A DNA stretch of 50,946 bases from Mycobacterium sp. Marseille-P9652. Its GTDB lineage: Bacteria; Actinomycetota; Actinomycetes; Mycobacteriales; Mycobacteriaceae. The position numbers and the translations under genes are program-made. Numbering within the stretch: position 1 is the stretch's first letter; each line of letters begins with the position of its first letter. The notes under the pieces were generated by a model. The model saw only the letters and a program-made list of their open reading frames with translations. It was not told the origin of the DNA and searched no databases. The stretch spans positions 1 to 50,946 of the forward strand of contig NZ_CACRUY010000039.1 of NCBI RefSeq assembly GCF_902652685.1, given 5' to 3'. Shown in pieces: positions 27,479 to 36,173 of this stretch.

Positions 27479-28216
27479 ATGACGAGCATGTGGGGGGCCC
27501 CGGTTCACCGCCGCTGGCGGGGATCGAACCTGCGGGACCCGCGGCAGGCCAAGTTCCTCACGCTGGCCTCGCTGAAATGGGTGCTGCGCAACCGCGCGTA
27601 CACGCCCTGGTACCTGGTCCGCTACTGGCGGCTGCTGAAGTTCAAGCTGGCCAACCCGCACATCATCACCCGCGGCATGGTGTTTCTGGGCAAGGACGTC
27701 GAGATCCACGCGACGCCCGAGTTGGCGCAGCTGGAGATCGGCCGCTGGGTGCACATCGGCGACAAGAACACCATTCGCGCGCACGAGGGCTCGCTGCGCT
27801 TCGGCGACAAGGTTGTGCTGGGCCGCGACAACGTGATCAACGCCTACCTCGACATCGAGCTCGGCGACTCGGTGCTGATGGCCGACTGGTGTTACGTCTG
27901 CGACTTCGACCACCGCATGGACAACATCAACATGCCCATCAAGGACCAGGGGATCGTCAAGTCCCCGGTGCGAATCGGACCCGACACGTGGGTCGGCGTG
28001 AAGGTGACGGTGTTGCGCGGCACGTCGATCGGGCGCGGGTGCGTGCTGGGCTCGCACGCGGTGGTGCGCGGGGAGATCCCCGACTACTCGATCGCCGTCG
28101 GGGCGCCGGCCAAGGTGGTCAAGAACCGCCAGCTGTCGTGGGAGAACTCGGCCGCGCAGCGCGCCGAGCTGGCCGCCGCGCTGGCCGACATCGAGCGGAA
28201 GAAGGCCGCCCGCTAG
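27479..28216 (+). CDS. Left-handed beta-helix acyltransferase
   Basis: A 245-residue protein with hexapeptide repeats from about residue 70 to 215 (VEIHATPE, LEIGRWVHIGDKNTIRAHEG, VVLGRDNVINAYLDIELGD, PVRIGPDTWVGVKVTVLRGTSIGRGCVLGSHAVV), the fold of bacterial O-acetyl- and acyltransferases. The C-terminal VGAPAKVVK motif is typical. The likely catalytic histidine is in the DFDHRMDNI loop. It resembles the Rv3034c-type transferase. Substrate unknown; a sugar or glycolipid acceptor is usual. Divergent from the beta-propeller lipoprotein. Confidence 0.85.
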   Translation: MTSMWGAPVHRRWRGSNLRDPRQAKFLTLASLKWVLRNRAYTPWYLVRYWRLLKFKLANPHIITRGMVFLGKDVEIHATPELAQLEIGRWVHIGDKNTIRAHEGSLRFGDKVVLGRDNVINAYLDIELGDSVLMADWCYVCDFDHRMDNINMPIKDQGIVKSPVRIGPDTWVGVKVTVLRGTSIGRGCVLGSHAVVRGEIPDYSIAVGAPAKVVKNRQLSWENSAAQRAELAAALADIERKKAAR

Positions 28217-28341
28217 GTCAATGGCGGTGACCCGCAGCGCCCGGCTTCGCCTGTTGGTGGCGACCCGTCCCCAGCTCCGCGGGGGCCCATCGCCCGGCTA
28301 CGCCGCGCTCGCGATCGCCACGGCCGCGCTTGCGATCCCCG

Positions 28342-28896
28342 CTAGGGGTTCGGCTCCGGGTGGTCGTCGACCTTGAAGTCGAAGGTGACGTCGCCGGCGT
28401 CGACGTTGGTGACCGTGACGTTCACCCCGTACGTCTGGGTGCCGTCCTTGAGCTGGCACCGCAGGGTCGCGCCCTGAACGCCCTTGAGGTTGTCGGGGCA
28501 CGTCACCGAATCGGGCCGGCTCCCGACCTGCTGGGCGAGCTTGTCGCTGATCTCGCTGGCCACCTGGACCTTGTCGACGGTCTCGACCATGTCGAACTTG
28601 ACGTTGCTGCCCTCGACGCTGGTGACGGTGACGTTGACGTTGAAGGTCTGGTTCTTGACCTTCATCGTGCAGTTCAGCTGCGCGCCGACCTTGGCGGGCA
28701 GGTCGTTCGGGCAGTCCACGGTGTCGGGCTTGTTGCCGGCCGCGTCGGTCAGCTTGGAGGTGATCTGGCTCGCGACGTCCTTCTTGTCCACCGCGTGCGA
28801 CGACGATCCGACGGAACACGAACAGGCGCCGGTGCCGACCATCAGGCCGGCCGCGGCGGCCGAGAGCAGCGCTGCGCGAACGATCGAGTGAGCCAT
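28342..28896 (-). CDS. Lipoprotein with two DUF4333 domains
   Basis: A 184-residue exported protein. The signal peptide (residues 1-24) ends in a lipobox GTGAC with the lipid cysteine at about 25. Two tandem DUF4333 repeats follow: the first with KKDVASQITSKL, CPNDLPAKVGAQLNC and VNVTVTSVEG; the second with VASEISDKLAQQVG, CPDNLKGVQGATLRC and VNVTVTNVDAG. Each has a Cys pair likely to form a disulfide. The second of two adjacent ATG codons is chosen because it has better spacing to GGAGG and gives the length of the M. tuberculosis Rv3033-type protein. Function unknown; surface location likely. Confidence 0.82.
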   Translation of the reverse strand: MAHSIVRAALLSAAAAGLMVGTGACSCSVGSSSHAVDKKDVASQITSKLTDAAGNKPDTVDCPNDLPAKVGAQLNCTMKVKNQTFNVNVTVTSVEGSNVKFDMVETVDKVQVASEISDKLAQQVGSRPDSVTCPDNLKGVQGATLRCQLKDGTQTYGVNVTVTNVDAGDVTFDFKVDDHPEPNP

Positions 28897-29010
28897 CATC
28901 CCCTCCGATGCCAGGGTCACAGCGGGTTTACTGTGAGTCGGCTGATAATGGCATGCCAACTAGCTTGGAGTAAACGATTCGTTCCGAGAGTGCGTGGGAC
29001 GGTGCGGCGC

Positions 29011-30339
29011 TCAGATGCCCTGGTAGCGACGCAGCGCCTCGGCGCGTTCGGCGGCGTGGTCGACGATGGGTGCCGGATACCCTTGCGGGCGTTCGCCTTT
29101 CAGCAAATGGACGTCGTCGGCGGCGCGTAGTTCCGGCACCCACTGGCGGATGTAATCGCCGTGGGGATCGAATTTCTCGCCCTGTGTGGTCGGGTTGAAC
29201 ACGCGAAAGTAGGGCGCCGCATCGGTGCCCGATCCCGCGCACCATTGCCAGCCGTGCTGATTGTTGGCCATGTCGCCGTCCACCAGTTGCTCGAGGAACC
29301 ATTCGGCACCCCACTGCCACGGCAGGTGGAGGTCCTTCACGAGGAACGACGCCACGATCATCCGCACCCGGTTGTGCATGTAGCCGATCTCGCGAAGTTG
29401 ACGCATGCCCGCGTCGACGACGGGAAATCCGGTTTCCCCCGCCTTCCAGGATTCGAAGCGCCGCTTGGCCTCCGGCCCGGTGTCGACTTCGATGGCGTCG
29501 AAGTTGCTGTTCCAGTTTCGCCACGTGCTGGCCGGCCAGTGATGCAGGACGTCGGCGTAGAAATCACGAAATGCCAACTCGCGCAGGTACGCAGCCGCCC
29601 CGGGGTTGCGGCCGTCGAGGTCGGCGGCCAGCGTGCGCGGGTGGATGGTGCCGAACTTCAGGTGCGCCGACATCCGGCTGGTGCCCTTGACGTCGGGGCG
29701 GTTGCGGTCGTCGCCGTACCGCTTTAACCCGTTGTGGACGAACGACTTCCACTGCTCCAGTGCGGCGGGCTCGCCGGCGGGGACGTCGAGCGTGGCGCCC
29801 GGGTCGGGGATGTCGCACGCCGGGGTCCGCAACTGCGCGGGATCGATCCAGCGCGCCGATCCCGCGCCCGACTGCGCGGGCGCGCGCCAGCCCACCTCAC
29901 GCCACTGGCGCAGGAACGGCGTGAACACCCGGTAGGGCGAGCCGTCGTTCTTGGTGACCCGGCCGGGCGACACCAGGTACGGCGACCCCGTCGCGACCAG
30001 CGGCACCGTGCCCAGCGCCGCGCGCACCCGTTCGTCGCGGCGTTTCCCGAACGGCGCGAAGTCCTCCGAGATGTGCACCGCCGCCGCGTCGATCTCGGCG
30101 GCGATGCGGGGGATCGCCTCCTCGGGCCGCCCGCGGGTGACCAGCAGCCGGCCGCCGAGGTCGTCGCGCAGGCGGCGCAGCGAATCACCCAGGAACTGCA
30201 GGCGGCGTGGGCCCGACGACGCCTCCAGCCGCGGGTCCAGCACGAAACAGGCGAGCACTTCCCCGTCGCGGGCGGCGGCGGCCAGGGCGGGGTGATCGCT
30301 CAGCCGCAGGTCGCGGCGAAACCACAGCAGGCTAGGCAC
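29011..30339 (-). CDS. phr: Deoxyribodipyrimidine photolyase
   Basis: A 442-residue class I photolyase/cryptochrome-type protein that repairs cyclobutane pyrimidine dimers using blue light and reduced FAD. The N-terminal antenna-binding domain starts VPSLLWFRRDLRLSDHPAL. The FAD domain shows KGTSRMSAHLKFGTIHPR, LRELAFRDFYADVLHHWP and the diagnostic TGFPVVDAGMRQLREIGYMHNRVRM region followed by LPWQWGAEWF and the NNQHGWQWCAGSGTDAAPYF block. GTG at 30339 fits the family start and lies 14 bases after the TspO stop. M. tuberculosis lacks this gene. It is the last gene of the mmpL-tspO-phr operon. Confidence 0.94.
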   Translation of the reverse strand: MPSLLWFRRDLRLSDHPALAAAARDGEVLACFVLDPRLEASSGPRRLQFLGDSLRRLRDDLGGRLLVTRGRPEEAIPRIAAEIDAAAVHISEDFAPFGKRRDERVRAALGTVPLVATGSPYLVSPGRVTKNDGSPYRVFTPFLRQWREVGWRAPAQSGAGSARWIDPAQLRTPACDIPDPGATLDVPAGEPAALEQWKSFVHNGLKRYGDDRNRPDVKGTSRMSAHLKFGTIHPRTLAADLDGRNPGAAAYLRELAFRDFYADVLHHWPASTWRNWNSNFDAIEVDTGPEAKRRFESWKAGETGFPVVDAGMRQLREIGYMHNRVRMIVASFLVKDLHLPWQWGAEWFLEQLVDGDMANNQHGWQWCAGSGTDAAPYFRVFNPTTQGEKFDPHGDYIRQWVPELRAADDVHLLKGERPQGYPAPIVDHAAERAEALRRYQGI

Positions 30340-30353
30340 CTTCGCAGAATCCC

Positions 30354-30827
30354 TCAGCGGTTGAGCCGCCAAACATGGGTGGCCAGCACCGTGGCGAAGC
30401 TGGTCCACACCGCGTACGGCGACATGGCCAGACCGGCCCGCGGGTCGGCCTGCGCCGTGCGGCGCACCAGGTCGGCGCTGCTGGCCGCCAGCACCGCCGC
30501 GCCGATCGCGGACGCACCGAGCCGGTGGTACCGGAAGAACAACCAACTCCAGCTGCCGTTGAGCACCAGGTTCACCCCCAGCGCCGCGGTGTAGCGGCGC
30601 GCCTCGTCGTCACGGCCCGCCGCGCGCAACCGGTCGATGGCCACCGCTGACGACGCCGCGATGTCGGTGTAGAGGCTGGTCCACACGATCGGGAAGACCA
30701 CGTTCGGCGGCTGGTAGGGCGGCTTGCGCAGCCGGTCGAACCACACGGTCCGGGCGCTGGCGACGCTCCCGGCGCCCGCGGCGGTGGCGACGGCGGCCGA
30801 CGTCGCGGCCAGTATCGACTTCTTCAC
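30354..30827 (-). CDS. tspO: TspO/MBR family membrane protein
   Basis: A 157-residue five-helix protein of the tryptophan-rich sensory protein / benzodiazepine receptor family. Signature parts are WFDRLRKPPYQPPN, FPIVWTSLY, ALGVNLVLNGSWSWLFF and SPYAVWTSFATVLATHVWRLN. Bacterial TspO proteins bind porphyrins and tetrapyrroles and are linked to light and oxygen control of pigment genes in Rhodobacter. The ATG overlaps the mmpL stop (ATGA), and the photolyase gene follows by 14 bases, so all three should be co-expressed. A role in photo-oxidative stress, such as handling photosensitising porphyrins, is inferred from this context. Confidence 0.92.
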   Translation of the reverse strand: MKKSILAATSAAVATAAGAGSVASARTVWFDRLRKPPYQPPNVVFPIVWTSLYTDIAASSAVAIDRLRAAGRDDEARRYTAALGVNLVLNGSWSWLFFRYHRLGASAIGAAVLAASSADLVRRTAQADPRAGLAMSPYAVWTSFATVLATHVWRLNR

Positions 30828-32956
30828 AGCGTGCTCTCCTCTTGTAGGGCCCTATCTTCTTGCGTACGAGCATGTTTGGCGCGCCTCGGAACGGCCGGCC
30901 ACCAGACGCGGTCGCCGATCAGGGCGAACAGCGCCGGGATGACGAGCGTCCGCACGACGAACGTGTCGAGCAGGATGCCCAGGCCGACGATGATGCCCAG
31001 CTGGGTGAGCACGATCAACGGCAGCACGCCCAGCACGCAGAAGACGGCGGCCAGCACGATGCCCGCGCTGGTGATGACGCCGCCCGTGGCCGACACGGCG
31101 CGGACCATGCCGCGGCGCGCGCCGTGGTCGGCCGCCTCCTCGCGGGCGCGGGTGACCAGGAAGATCGTGTAGTCGACCCCCAGCGCGGCCAGGAAGAGGA
31201 AGGCGAACAACGGGGTGCTGTTGTCGAGCGCCGGGAAGCCGAACACGTGGATGCTGGACCAGCCGCCGAGGCCCAGCGCGGCCAGCGCGCCCAGGATCGT
31301 CGCCGCCAACAGGATCGGCGGCGCCAGCGCCGACCGAAGCAGCGCGAGCAGCACGAGGAAGATCACGCCGAGGATGGCCGGGATGACCAGGTGCCGGTCG
31401 TGGGTGGCGGCGTCGCGCACGTCGAGCGCCTGGGCGTCGGGGCCGCCCACCAGCGCCCCGGCGTCGGCCGCCCGCGCCGAGGCCCGCAGCGCCGCGATGG
31501 TGGCGAACGCGCGGTCCGAGGCGGGCGGCGCGTCGATCACCACCGACCACTTGGTGAGGCCGCTCGCCGACCGGCCCGACGGGGTCGCCGAGACGACGCC
31601 CGGGGTGGCCGCGACTGCCTCTTGGACGCGGGGCGCGGCGGCCGTGGAGGCGACGACGAGGGTGGGGTTGGCCAGCCCGGCGGGGAAGTGCGCCGCCACG
31701 ATGTCGTAGCCGGTCACCGAGTCGGCGCGCACCCGGAACTGCTCGGTCTGCGACAGGCCGATCCGCGTTCCCAACAGACCGGTGGCCAGGGCCGCCAGGA
31801 CCACGACGGTGACCGCCCCCACCGCCGCCGGACGCCGGGCGACCCACTCGGCGACCCGGTGCCACGGCCCGGACTCCAGGGTGTCGCGGTCCCCGGGGTG
31901 CGGGATGAACGGCCAGAACAGCCGGCGGCCGAGCAGCCCGAGGAGCGGCGGGAGCACCGTGAGCACCGAGACCGCGGCCACGAGCAGGCCGCACGCCGCG
32001 AGGGCGCCGAGGCTGCGGGTGCTGGGCGTGGAGGCGAACAGGAGGGTGAGCAACGCCAGCACGACGGTGGCGTTGCTGGCGACGATGGCCGGGCCGGCCA
32101 TGCGCACCGCCCGGCGCAGCGCGTCACGATGGTCTTGGCGCAGCGCGCCAGCATCCACCGGGTGGCGCGACAGCTCCTGCCGGTAGCGCGAGATCAGCAG
32201 CAGCGCGTAGTTGGTCCCCGCGCCGAACACGAGGACGCTGGTGATCCCCGACGTGGCGCCGTCGAAGCTCAGCCCGAGCAGCGGAGCCACCGCCGTGCCG
32301 GCCGCGGCGGCGACGCGGTCGGCGAAGCCGATCACCACCAGCGGCACCAGCCACAGCACCGGCGAGCGGTAGGTGGCGATCAGCAGCAGGGCCACCACCG
32401 AGGCCGTCACCGCCAGCAGGGTGACGTTGGCGTCGGTGAACGCGCTGGCGATGTCGGCCCCGAAGGCGGGACCCCCCGTGACGTGCGCCTTGAGGTCTTC
32501 GGGCAGCCCCTTCGCGGCGGCCGCGCGCAGCGCGGCGACGCGGTCGTTGAGGTCCAGTCCCGACAGGTCGGCGCTGACGGGGACGACGCCGATGGCCGCC
32601 CTGCGGTCCGCCGAGACCGTCACGGGCGGGCCGCCGCCCGCGTCGGTGCCACCGGCGACCCCCTGCATCCGGTCCCGGGCGGCCCCGGCGGCGGCCGTGT
32701 CGGCGGCGCTCAGCTCGGCGCCGTCCGGGCGGCTGACCACGAGGATCAGCGGCGCGCGGTCGCCGCCGGGGAACTGCCGGGCCAGCGCGTCGACCCGGGC
32801 GGAATCCGAGTTGGGCGGGACCGACAGCGGCGCCTGGCCGGCCGCGGCGTTCCCGCCGACGAGCACCATGAAGCCGATGCCCAGCAGCACGACGGCCAAC
32901 CCCAGCAGCCACGACCGCCGCCCCGTCACGGCGCCGGCCACACCCTCCCATGCCAT
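30824..32956 (-). CDS. MMPL-family RND transporter
   Basis: A 710-residue transporter with 12 predicted helices: one N-terminal helix (LLGLAVVLLGIGFMVLVGG), an outside domain, five helices with a GAGTNYALLLISRYRQEL motif, then a repeat of the layout with LGVDYTIFLVTRAREEA. The paired GxxxDY/GTNY motifs carry the proton-relay residues of MMPL proteins. It is shorter than classical mycobacterial MmpL proteins (about 950 residues) and resembles the compact YdfJ-like class. First gene of the mmpL-tspO-phr operon; its ATG is 6 bases from a long palindrome. An export role for carotenoid glycosides or other lipids is plausible but unproven. Confidence 0.9.
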   Translation of the reverse strand: MAWEGVAGAVTGRRSWLLGLAVVLLGIGFMVLVGGNAAAGQAPLSVPPNSDSARVDALARQFPGGDRAPLILVVSRPDGAELSAADTAAAGAARDRMQGVAGGTDAGGGPPVTVSADRRAAIGVVPVSADLSGLDLNDRVAALRAAAAKGLPEDLKAHVTGGPAFGADIASAFTDANVTLLAVTASVVALLLIATYRSPVLWLVPLVVIGFADRVAAAAGTAVAPLLGLSFDGATSGITSVLVFGAGTNYALLLISRYRQELSRHPVDAGALRQDHRDALRRAVRMAGPAIVASNATVVLALLTLLFASTPSTRSLGALAACGLLVAAVSVLTVLPPLLGLLGRRLFWPFIPHPGDRDTLESGPWHRVAEWVARRPAAVGAVTVVVLAALATGLLGTRIGLSQTEQFRVRADSVTGYDIVAAHFPAGLANPTLVVASTAAAPRVQEAVAATPGVVSATPSGRSASGLTKWSVVIDAPPASDRAFATIAALRASARAADAGALVGGPDAQALDVRDAATHDRHLVIPAILGVIFLVLLALLRSALAPPILLAATILGALAALGLGGWSSIHVFGFPALDNSTPLFAFLFLAALGVDYTIFLVTRAREEAADHGARRGMVRAVSATGGVITSAGIVLAAVFCVLGVLPLIVLTQLGIIVGLGILLDTFVVRTLVIPALFALIGDRVWWPAVPRRAKHARTQEDRALQEESTL

Positions 32957-32962
32957 ACCACA

Positions 32963-33001
32963 AGCATTTCAGTTGCTTAACCATTAATCAACTGAAATGC
33001 T
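32963..33001. promoter_or_regulatory. 39-bp palindrome, candidate MarR operator 1
   Basis: Perfect 13-bp arms AGCATTTCAGTTG (32963-32975) and its reverse complement (32989-33001), with an inner TTAA-CCA-TTAA. The core at 32968-32996 reads TTCA-N5-TTAA-N3-TTAA-N5-TGAA. It is strongly AT-rich and lies between the divergent mmpL (6 bases away) and idi2 genes, so binding would control both. The same layout is found twice before the crt operon at 47505 and 47588. Confidence 0.8.
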
Positions 33002-33128
33002 GTCCCCGAGCACTGGGCGAGCGAAGTTGCGCCGGGCGGCGCGCGGTGGAAGGCAAAATGGTGAGCATGCACTGGACGCGGGCGGCGAGCCCGCCGGTCA
33101 CCGGCCGAAGAGTCGCGGCGGGCCGGCC

Positions 33129-34169
33129 ATGAGCGCCGACCCGCGCGCGATGAGCACCCGCAAGCGACGGCACATCGACGTGTGCCTGACCGAGCGGGTC
33201 GACTACGAGGCGCTGAGCACCGGGCTGGAGCGCTACCGGCTGCCCTACAACGCGTTCACGCAGACGAACCTCGCCGACATCGACCTGTCCACCGAGTTCT
33301 TCGGCGCCGCGCTGCGGGCCCCGGTGCTGATCGGCGCGATGACAGGCGGCGCCGAGCTCTCGCGGACCATCAACCGCAACCTCGCGACCGCCGCCCAGCA
33401 ACTCGGCGTCGGGATGATGCTCGGTTCCCAGCGGATCATGCTCGACAGCGCCATGGGCGAGCGCGCGGCCCGCAGCTTCGCCATTCGCGACCTGGCTCCG
33501 GACGTGCTGTTGTTCGGCAACATCGGGCTGTCGCAGGTGACGAAGGCCGTCGTGCCGGACCTCGTGAAGGCCCTCGACCGGGTGGGCGCCGACGTGCTGG
33601 CGGTGCACACCAACCCGCTGCAGGAGGCCATGCAGCACAACGGGGACACCGACTGCACCGGGTCGCTGGGCAGGCTGCGCGAGGTCGCCGACGCGATCGG
33701 CTATCCCGTGCTGCTCAAGGAGGTCGGCCACGGGATCGGTGGGGCCGCCGTCGCGGAACTGCTTGGGGCCGAGGGCAATCTGCCGGTGGCCGGCATCGAC
33801 GTGGCGGGTGCCGGGGGCACCTCCTGGTCACGCGTCGAGCAGTTCGTCCGCTACGGCGAGCTGCGCTACCCGGACCTGGCGGACTGGGGCATCCCCACCG
33901 CGCGGGCGATCGTGGAGGTGCGCGAGGCCCTCCCGGGCGTCCCCCTGGTGGCGTCCGGCGGGATCCGCACGGGCATGGACGCGGCCAAGGCGATCGCACT
34001 GGGCGCCGACGTGGTGGCGATCGCCCGGCCGCTGCTGGCGCCCGCGATCGAGTCCGCGGCCGCGGTAGTCGACTGGCTGCAGCCGTTCCTCGACGAGCTG
34101 CGCGTCTGCCTGCACGGCTGCGGCGTGGCGGACGTCGCGGGCCTGCGCGCCGTCACCCCGATCCAGTGA
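33129..34169 (+). CDS. fni: Type 2 isopentenyl-diphosphate isomerase
   Basis: A 346-residue FMN-dependent TIM-barrel isomerase that interconverts IPP and DMAPP, the building blocks of carotenoids. Visible family blocks: [10 protein letters not shown] at the start, [11 protein letters not shown] (64-74), [27 protein letters not shown] (metal/substrate region), [27 protein letters not shown] and [20 protein letters not shown] at the flavin phosphate site. ATG at 33129 is chosen; a second ATG seven codons later is possible. It is separated from the glycosyltransferase by 7 bases. As mycobacteria make IPP by the MEP pathway, this isomerase likely adjusts the DMAPP/IPP ratio when pigment is made. 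Confidence 0.93.
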   Translation: MSADPRAMSTRKRRHIDVCLTERVDYEALSTGLERYRLPYNAFTQTNLADIDLSTEFFGAALRAPVLIGAMTGGAELSRTINRNLATAAQQLGVGMMLGSQRIMLDSAMGERAARSFAIRDLAPDVLLFGNIGLSQVTKAVVPDLVKALDRVGADVLAVHTNPLQEAMQHNGDTDCTGSLGRLREVADAIGYPVLLKEVGHGIGGAAVAELLGAEGNLPVAGIDVAGAGGTSWSRVEQFVRYGELRYPDLADWGIPTARAIVEVREALPGVPLVASGGIRTGMDAAKAIALGADVVAIARPLLAPAIESAAAVVDWLQPFLDELRVCLHGCGVADVAGLRAVTPIQ

Positions 34170-34176
34170 CTCCGAC

Positions 34177-35427
34177 ATGTCCGTGATCCTGGCGTACGGC
34201 TCGCCCAGCCTGGGCCACCTGCTGCCCATCGGCGCGCTGTTGCGCGAGCTCGCGCGGCGGGGCCACGAGGTGCACCTGCGCTCGATGTCCACCGGCGTCG
34301 CGACCATGCGCGCGGCCGGGGTGTATGCCGAGCCGGTCGACCCCGCGATCGAGGCGATCGTCGGGGAGGACTGGCGGGCCCGTAACGCGTTGGGGGTGCT
34401 GAAGCGTTCGATCGACGTACTGTGCCGGCGCGCCGTCCTGGAGGTCGGCGACCTGCGTCGCGCGGTGGAGGAGATCCGCCCCGACGCGGTCATCATCGAC
34501 GCGAACTGCTGGGGCGCGATGTCGGCGGCCGAGGCGGGATCGGTTCCGTGGCTGATCTTTTCGCCCTTCACCCCCTATCTGGCCTCCCGAGGGGTGCCGC
34601 CCTTCGGGCCGGGGATGCGGCCGCTGCCGGGCGTCGCCGGCGCCGTCCGTGACGCCTGCGTGCGCCCGATCGTGCGCTACCTGTTCGACGCGCCAATGCT
34701 GCCGCGGGTCAACGCGATTCGCGCCCGCCTGGGTGTGCCTGCGGTCGCTTCGGTCGACGAGTTCATGCGACGTGCGCCGCTGCTGCTTGCGGTCGGCGGT
34801 GAGCCGTTCGAATACCCGCACCCCGACTGGGGCGATCTGGTGCACCACATCGGGGCGTGCGTGTTCGAACCCTCGACCGCGAGCGCACCCGAGTGGGTGG
34901 AGGCCATCGACCGGCCGCTGGTGCTGGTGAACACCTCCTCGATCAAGCAGCCCGATTCCGCGCTCGGCCGAACGGCATTGCAGGCGCTGGCCGACGAGGA
35001 GGTGCACGTGGTGGCGACGTTCCCGGCGGGCGTGCCCCGGGACCTGCCGCGTCCCTCCAACGCCACCGTGTGCCGGTTCGTTCCGCATGCGGCCATCCTC
35101 GACCGGGCCAGCTGTGCGATCACCCACGGCGGAATGGGCACGACGCTCAAGGCCCTCGACCGCGGGGTTCCCGTGGTGGTGGTCCCCTTCGCGCGCGACC
35201 AGGCCGAGGTCGCCCGGCGCGTGCAGGTCGCCCGGTGCGGGGCTCGCCTGCCGGCCAGCAGGCTCACCCCGGACAGGCTGCGGGCCGCGGTCCGCACGGC
35301 GATCACGATGGCCGACGGCGCGCGCCGAGTGGCCGCGGGCTTCGCCGCGACGGGAGGCGTCGCGCACGGGGCCGACCTGATCGAGCAGCGGGTGCTCGGC
35401 TTCACCGCCGAGCGGCCGGTGCACTGA
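34177..35427 (+). CDS. UGT-like glycosyltransferase
   Basis: A 416-residue GT-B fold enzyme of family GT1. The N-terminal acceptor domain starts MSVILAYGSPSLGHLLPIGALL; the C-terminal donor domain has CRFVPHAAILDRASCAITHGGMGTT, with the HGG nucleotide-sugar motif near residue 316, then ALDRGVPVVVVPFARDQAEVARRV. Related enzymes glycosylate macrolides, sterols and carotenoids (CrtX). Its operon with idi2 and its shared operator with the crt cluster suggest a carotenoid or other isoprenoid acceptor. The stop directly abuts the convergent marR stop. Confidence 0.82.
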   Translation: MSVILAYGSPSLGHLLPIGALLRELARRGHEVHLRSMSTGVATMRAAGVYAEPVDPAIEAIVGEDWRARNALGVLKRSIDVLCRRAVLEVGDLRRAVEEIRPDAVIIDANCWGAMSAAEAGSVPWLIFSPFTPYLASRGVPPFGPGMRPLPGVAGAVRDACVRPIVRYLFDAPMLPRVNAIRARLGVPAVASVDEFMRRAPLLLAVGGEPFEYPHPDWGDLVHHIGACVFEPSTASAPEWVEAIDRPLVLVNTSSIKQPDSALGRTALQALADEEVHVVATFPAGVPRDLPRPSNATVCRFVPHAAILDRASCAITHGGMGTTLKALDRGVPVVVVPFARDQAEVARRVQVARCGARLPASRLTPDRLRAAVRTAITMADGARRVAAGFAATGGVAHGADLIEQRVLGFTAERPVH

Positions 35428-36015
35428 CTAGCGCGCGGCGCGCCGCCGGCCCCTGGTGGTGGCCGCCTTGGTCTCGGCGGCCTTCCCCTCGGCCACCCCG
35501 CCATTCTTCGCGGCCTTGGCGTGTTGCGAGAGCTCGGATTCGAAGTCGGCCATCGCCCCGATCATCGCCGTGAAGACGCGGTGGGCGGCGGCGAGGTCCC
35601 GGTCGGAGAGGCCCGCCAGCGCCGAATGCAGTTGCGCGCCAAGCGGAGTGAAGAAGGAACGGGCCAGCGCCATGCCGGGCTTTTCGTAGCGGAGCAGCGA
35701 CTTGCGCCGATCGCCCGGGTCGGGCTCGCGGCGGATGTGGCCGGACTCGATCATCCGGTCCACCAGGTAGGTGATCGCGGCCGGTGAGACGTCCATGCGC
35801 TGACGCAGCTGGGCCAGCGTCAGCGGTTCACCCGCCGTCTCGGCGACCATGATGTGCAGCAACGCGTGGAAGTCGCTGCCGCCGACGTCGTTCTGGCGGG
35901 CGAAGTGGCGGCCGATGCGGTCAGATTGCGCTGTGATGGCGCGCATGTCGGAAGACATGAGCTTTTCCAGTTCGGCACGGTCGAGTCGCCGATCAGTAGC
36001 GCCGCGCTTGGTCAC
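35428..36015 (-). CDS. MarR regulator 1 with basic tail
   Basis: A 195-residue MarR-family regulator. The winged helix lies at about residues 45-125, with DFHALLHIMVAETAGEPLTLAQL, MDVSPAAITYLVDRMIESGHIRR and the wing PGDRRKSLLRY; helices for dimerisation follow (ARSFFTPLGAQLHSAL). The last about 35 residues are rich in Lys, Ala and Arg (HAKAAKNGG... TTRGRRRAAR), like the tails of mycobacterial HU-type proteins, and would add nonspecific DNA affinity. It is a clear paralogue of the MarR gene at 47651. The probable target is the TTCA/TTAA operator set, but neither paralogue is proven to bind it. Convergent with the glycosyltransferase. Confidence 0.9.
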   Translation of the reverse strand: MTKRGATDRRLDRAELEKLMSSDMRAITAQSDRIGRHFARQNDVGGSDFHALLHIMVAETAGEPLTLAQLRQRMDVSPAAITYLVDRMIESGHIRREPDPGDRRKSLLRYEKPGMALARSFFTPLGAQLHSALAGLSDRDLAAAHRVFTAMIGAMADFESELSQHAKAAKNGGVAEGKAAETKAATTRGRRRAAR

Positions 36016-36173
36016 CTACCCGCATTCTTCTTAGAAGGTACGCCGCTCAGCGTATCGGTGACCGCGCGGTGCGGCCGACCCACGCTGTGGGCGTTTCTCT
36101 TTTCTCGTCGACGGTCAAGTGACAGTACTCGCCTCGCGGGCCGGTCGCGGCACCGGCGGCTCCAAACCGGTGG

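Noticed and set aside
28966-28990. Small palindrome AACGA-T-TCGTT downstream of the photolyase gene as a terminator
   Set aside because: Only 5-bp arms and no T-run; too weak to support as a feature.
36016-36060. A MarR operator in front of MarR 1
   Set aside because: The gap has a short CTTCT-TAGAAG-like palindrome but no TTAA-N3-TTAA core, so I could not support an operator of the same type there.
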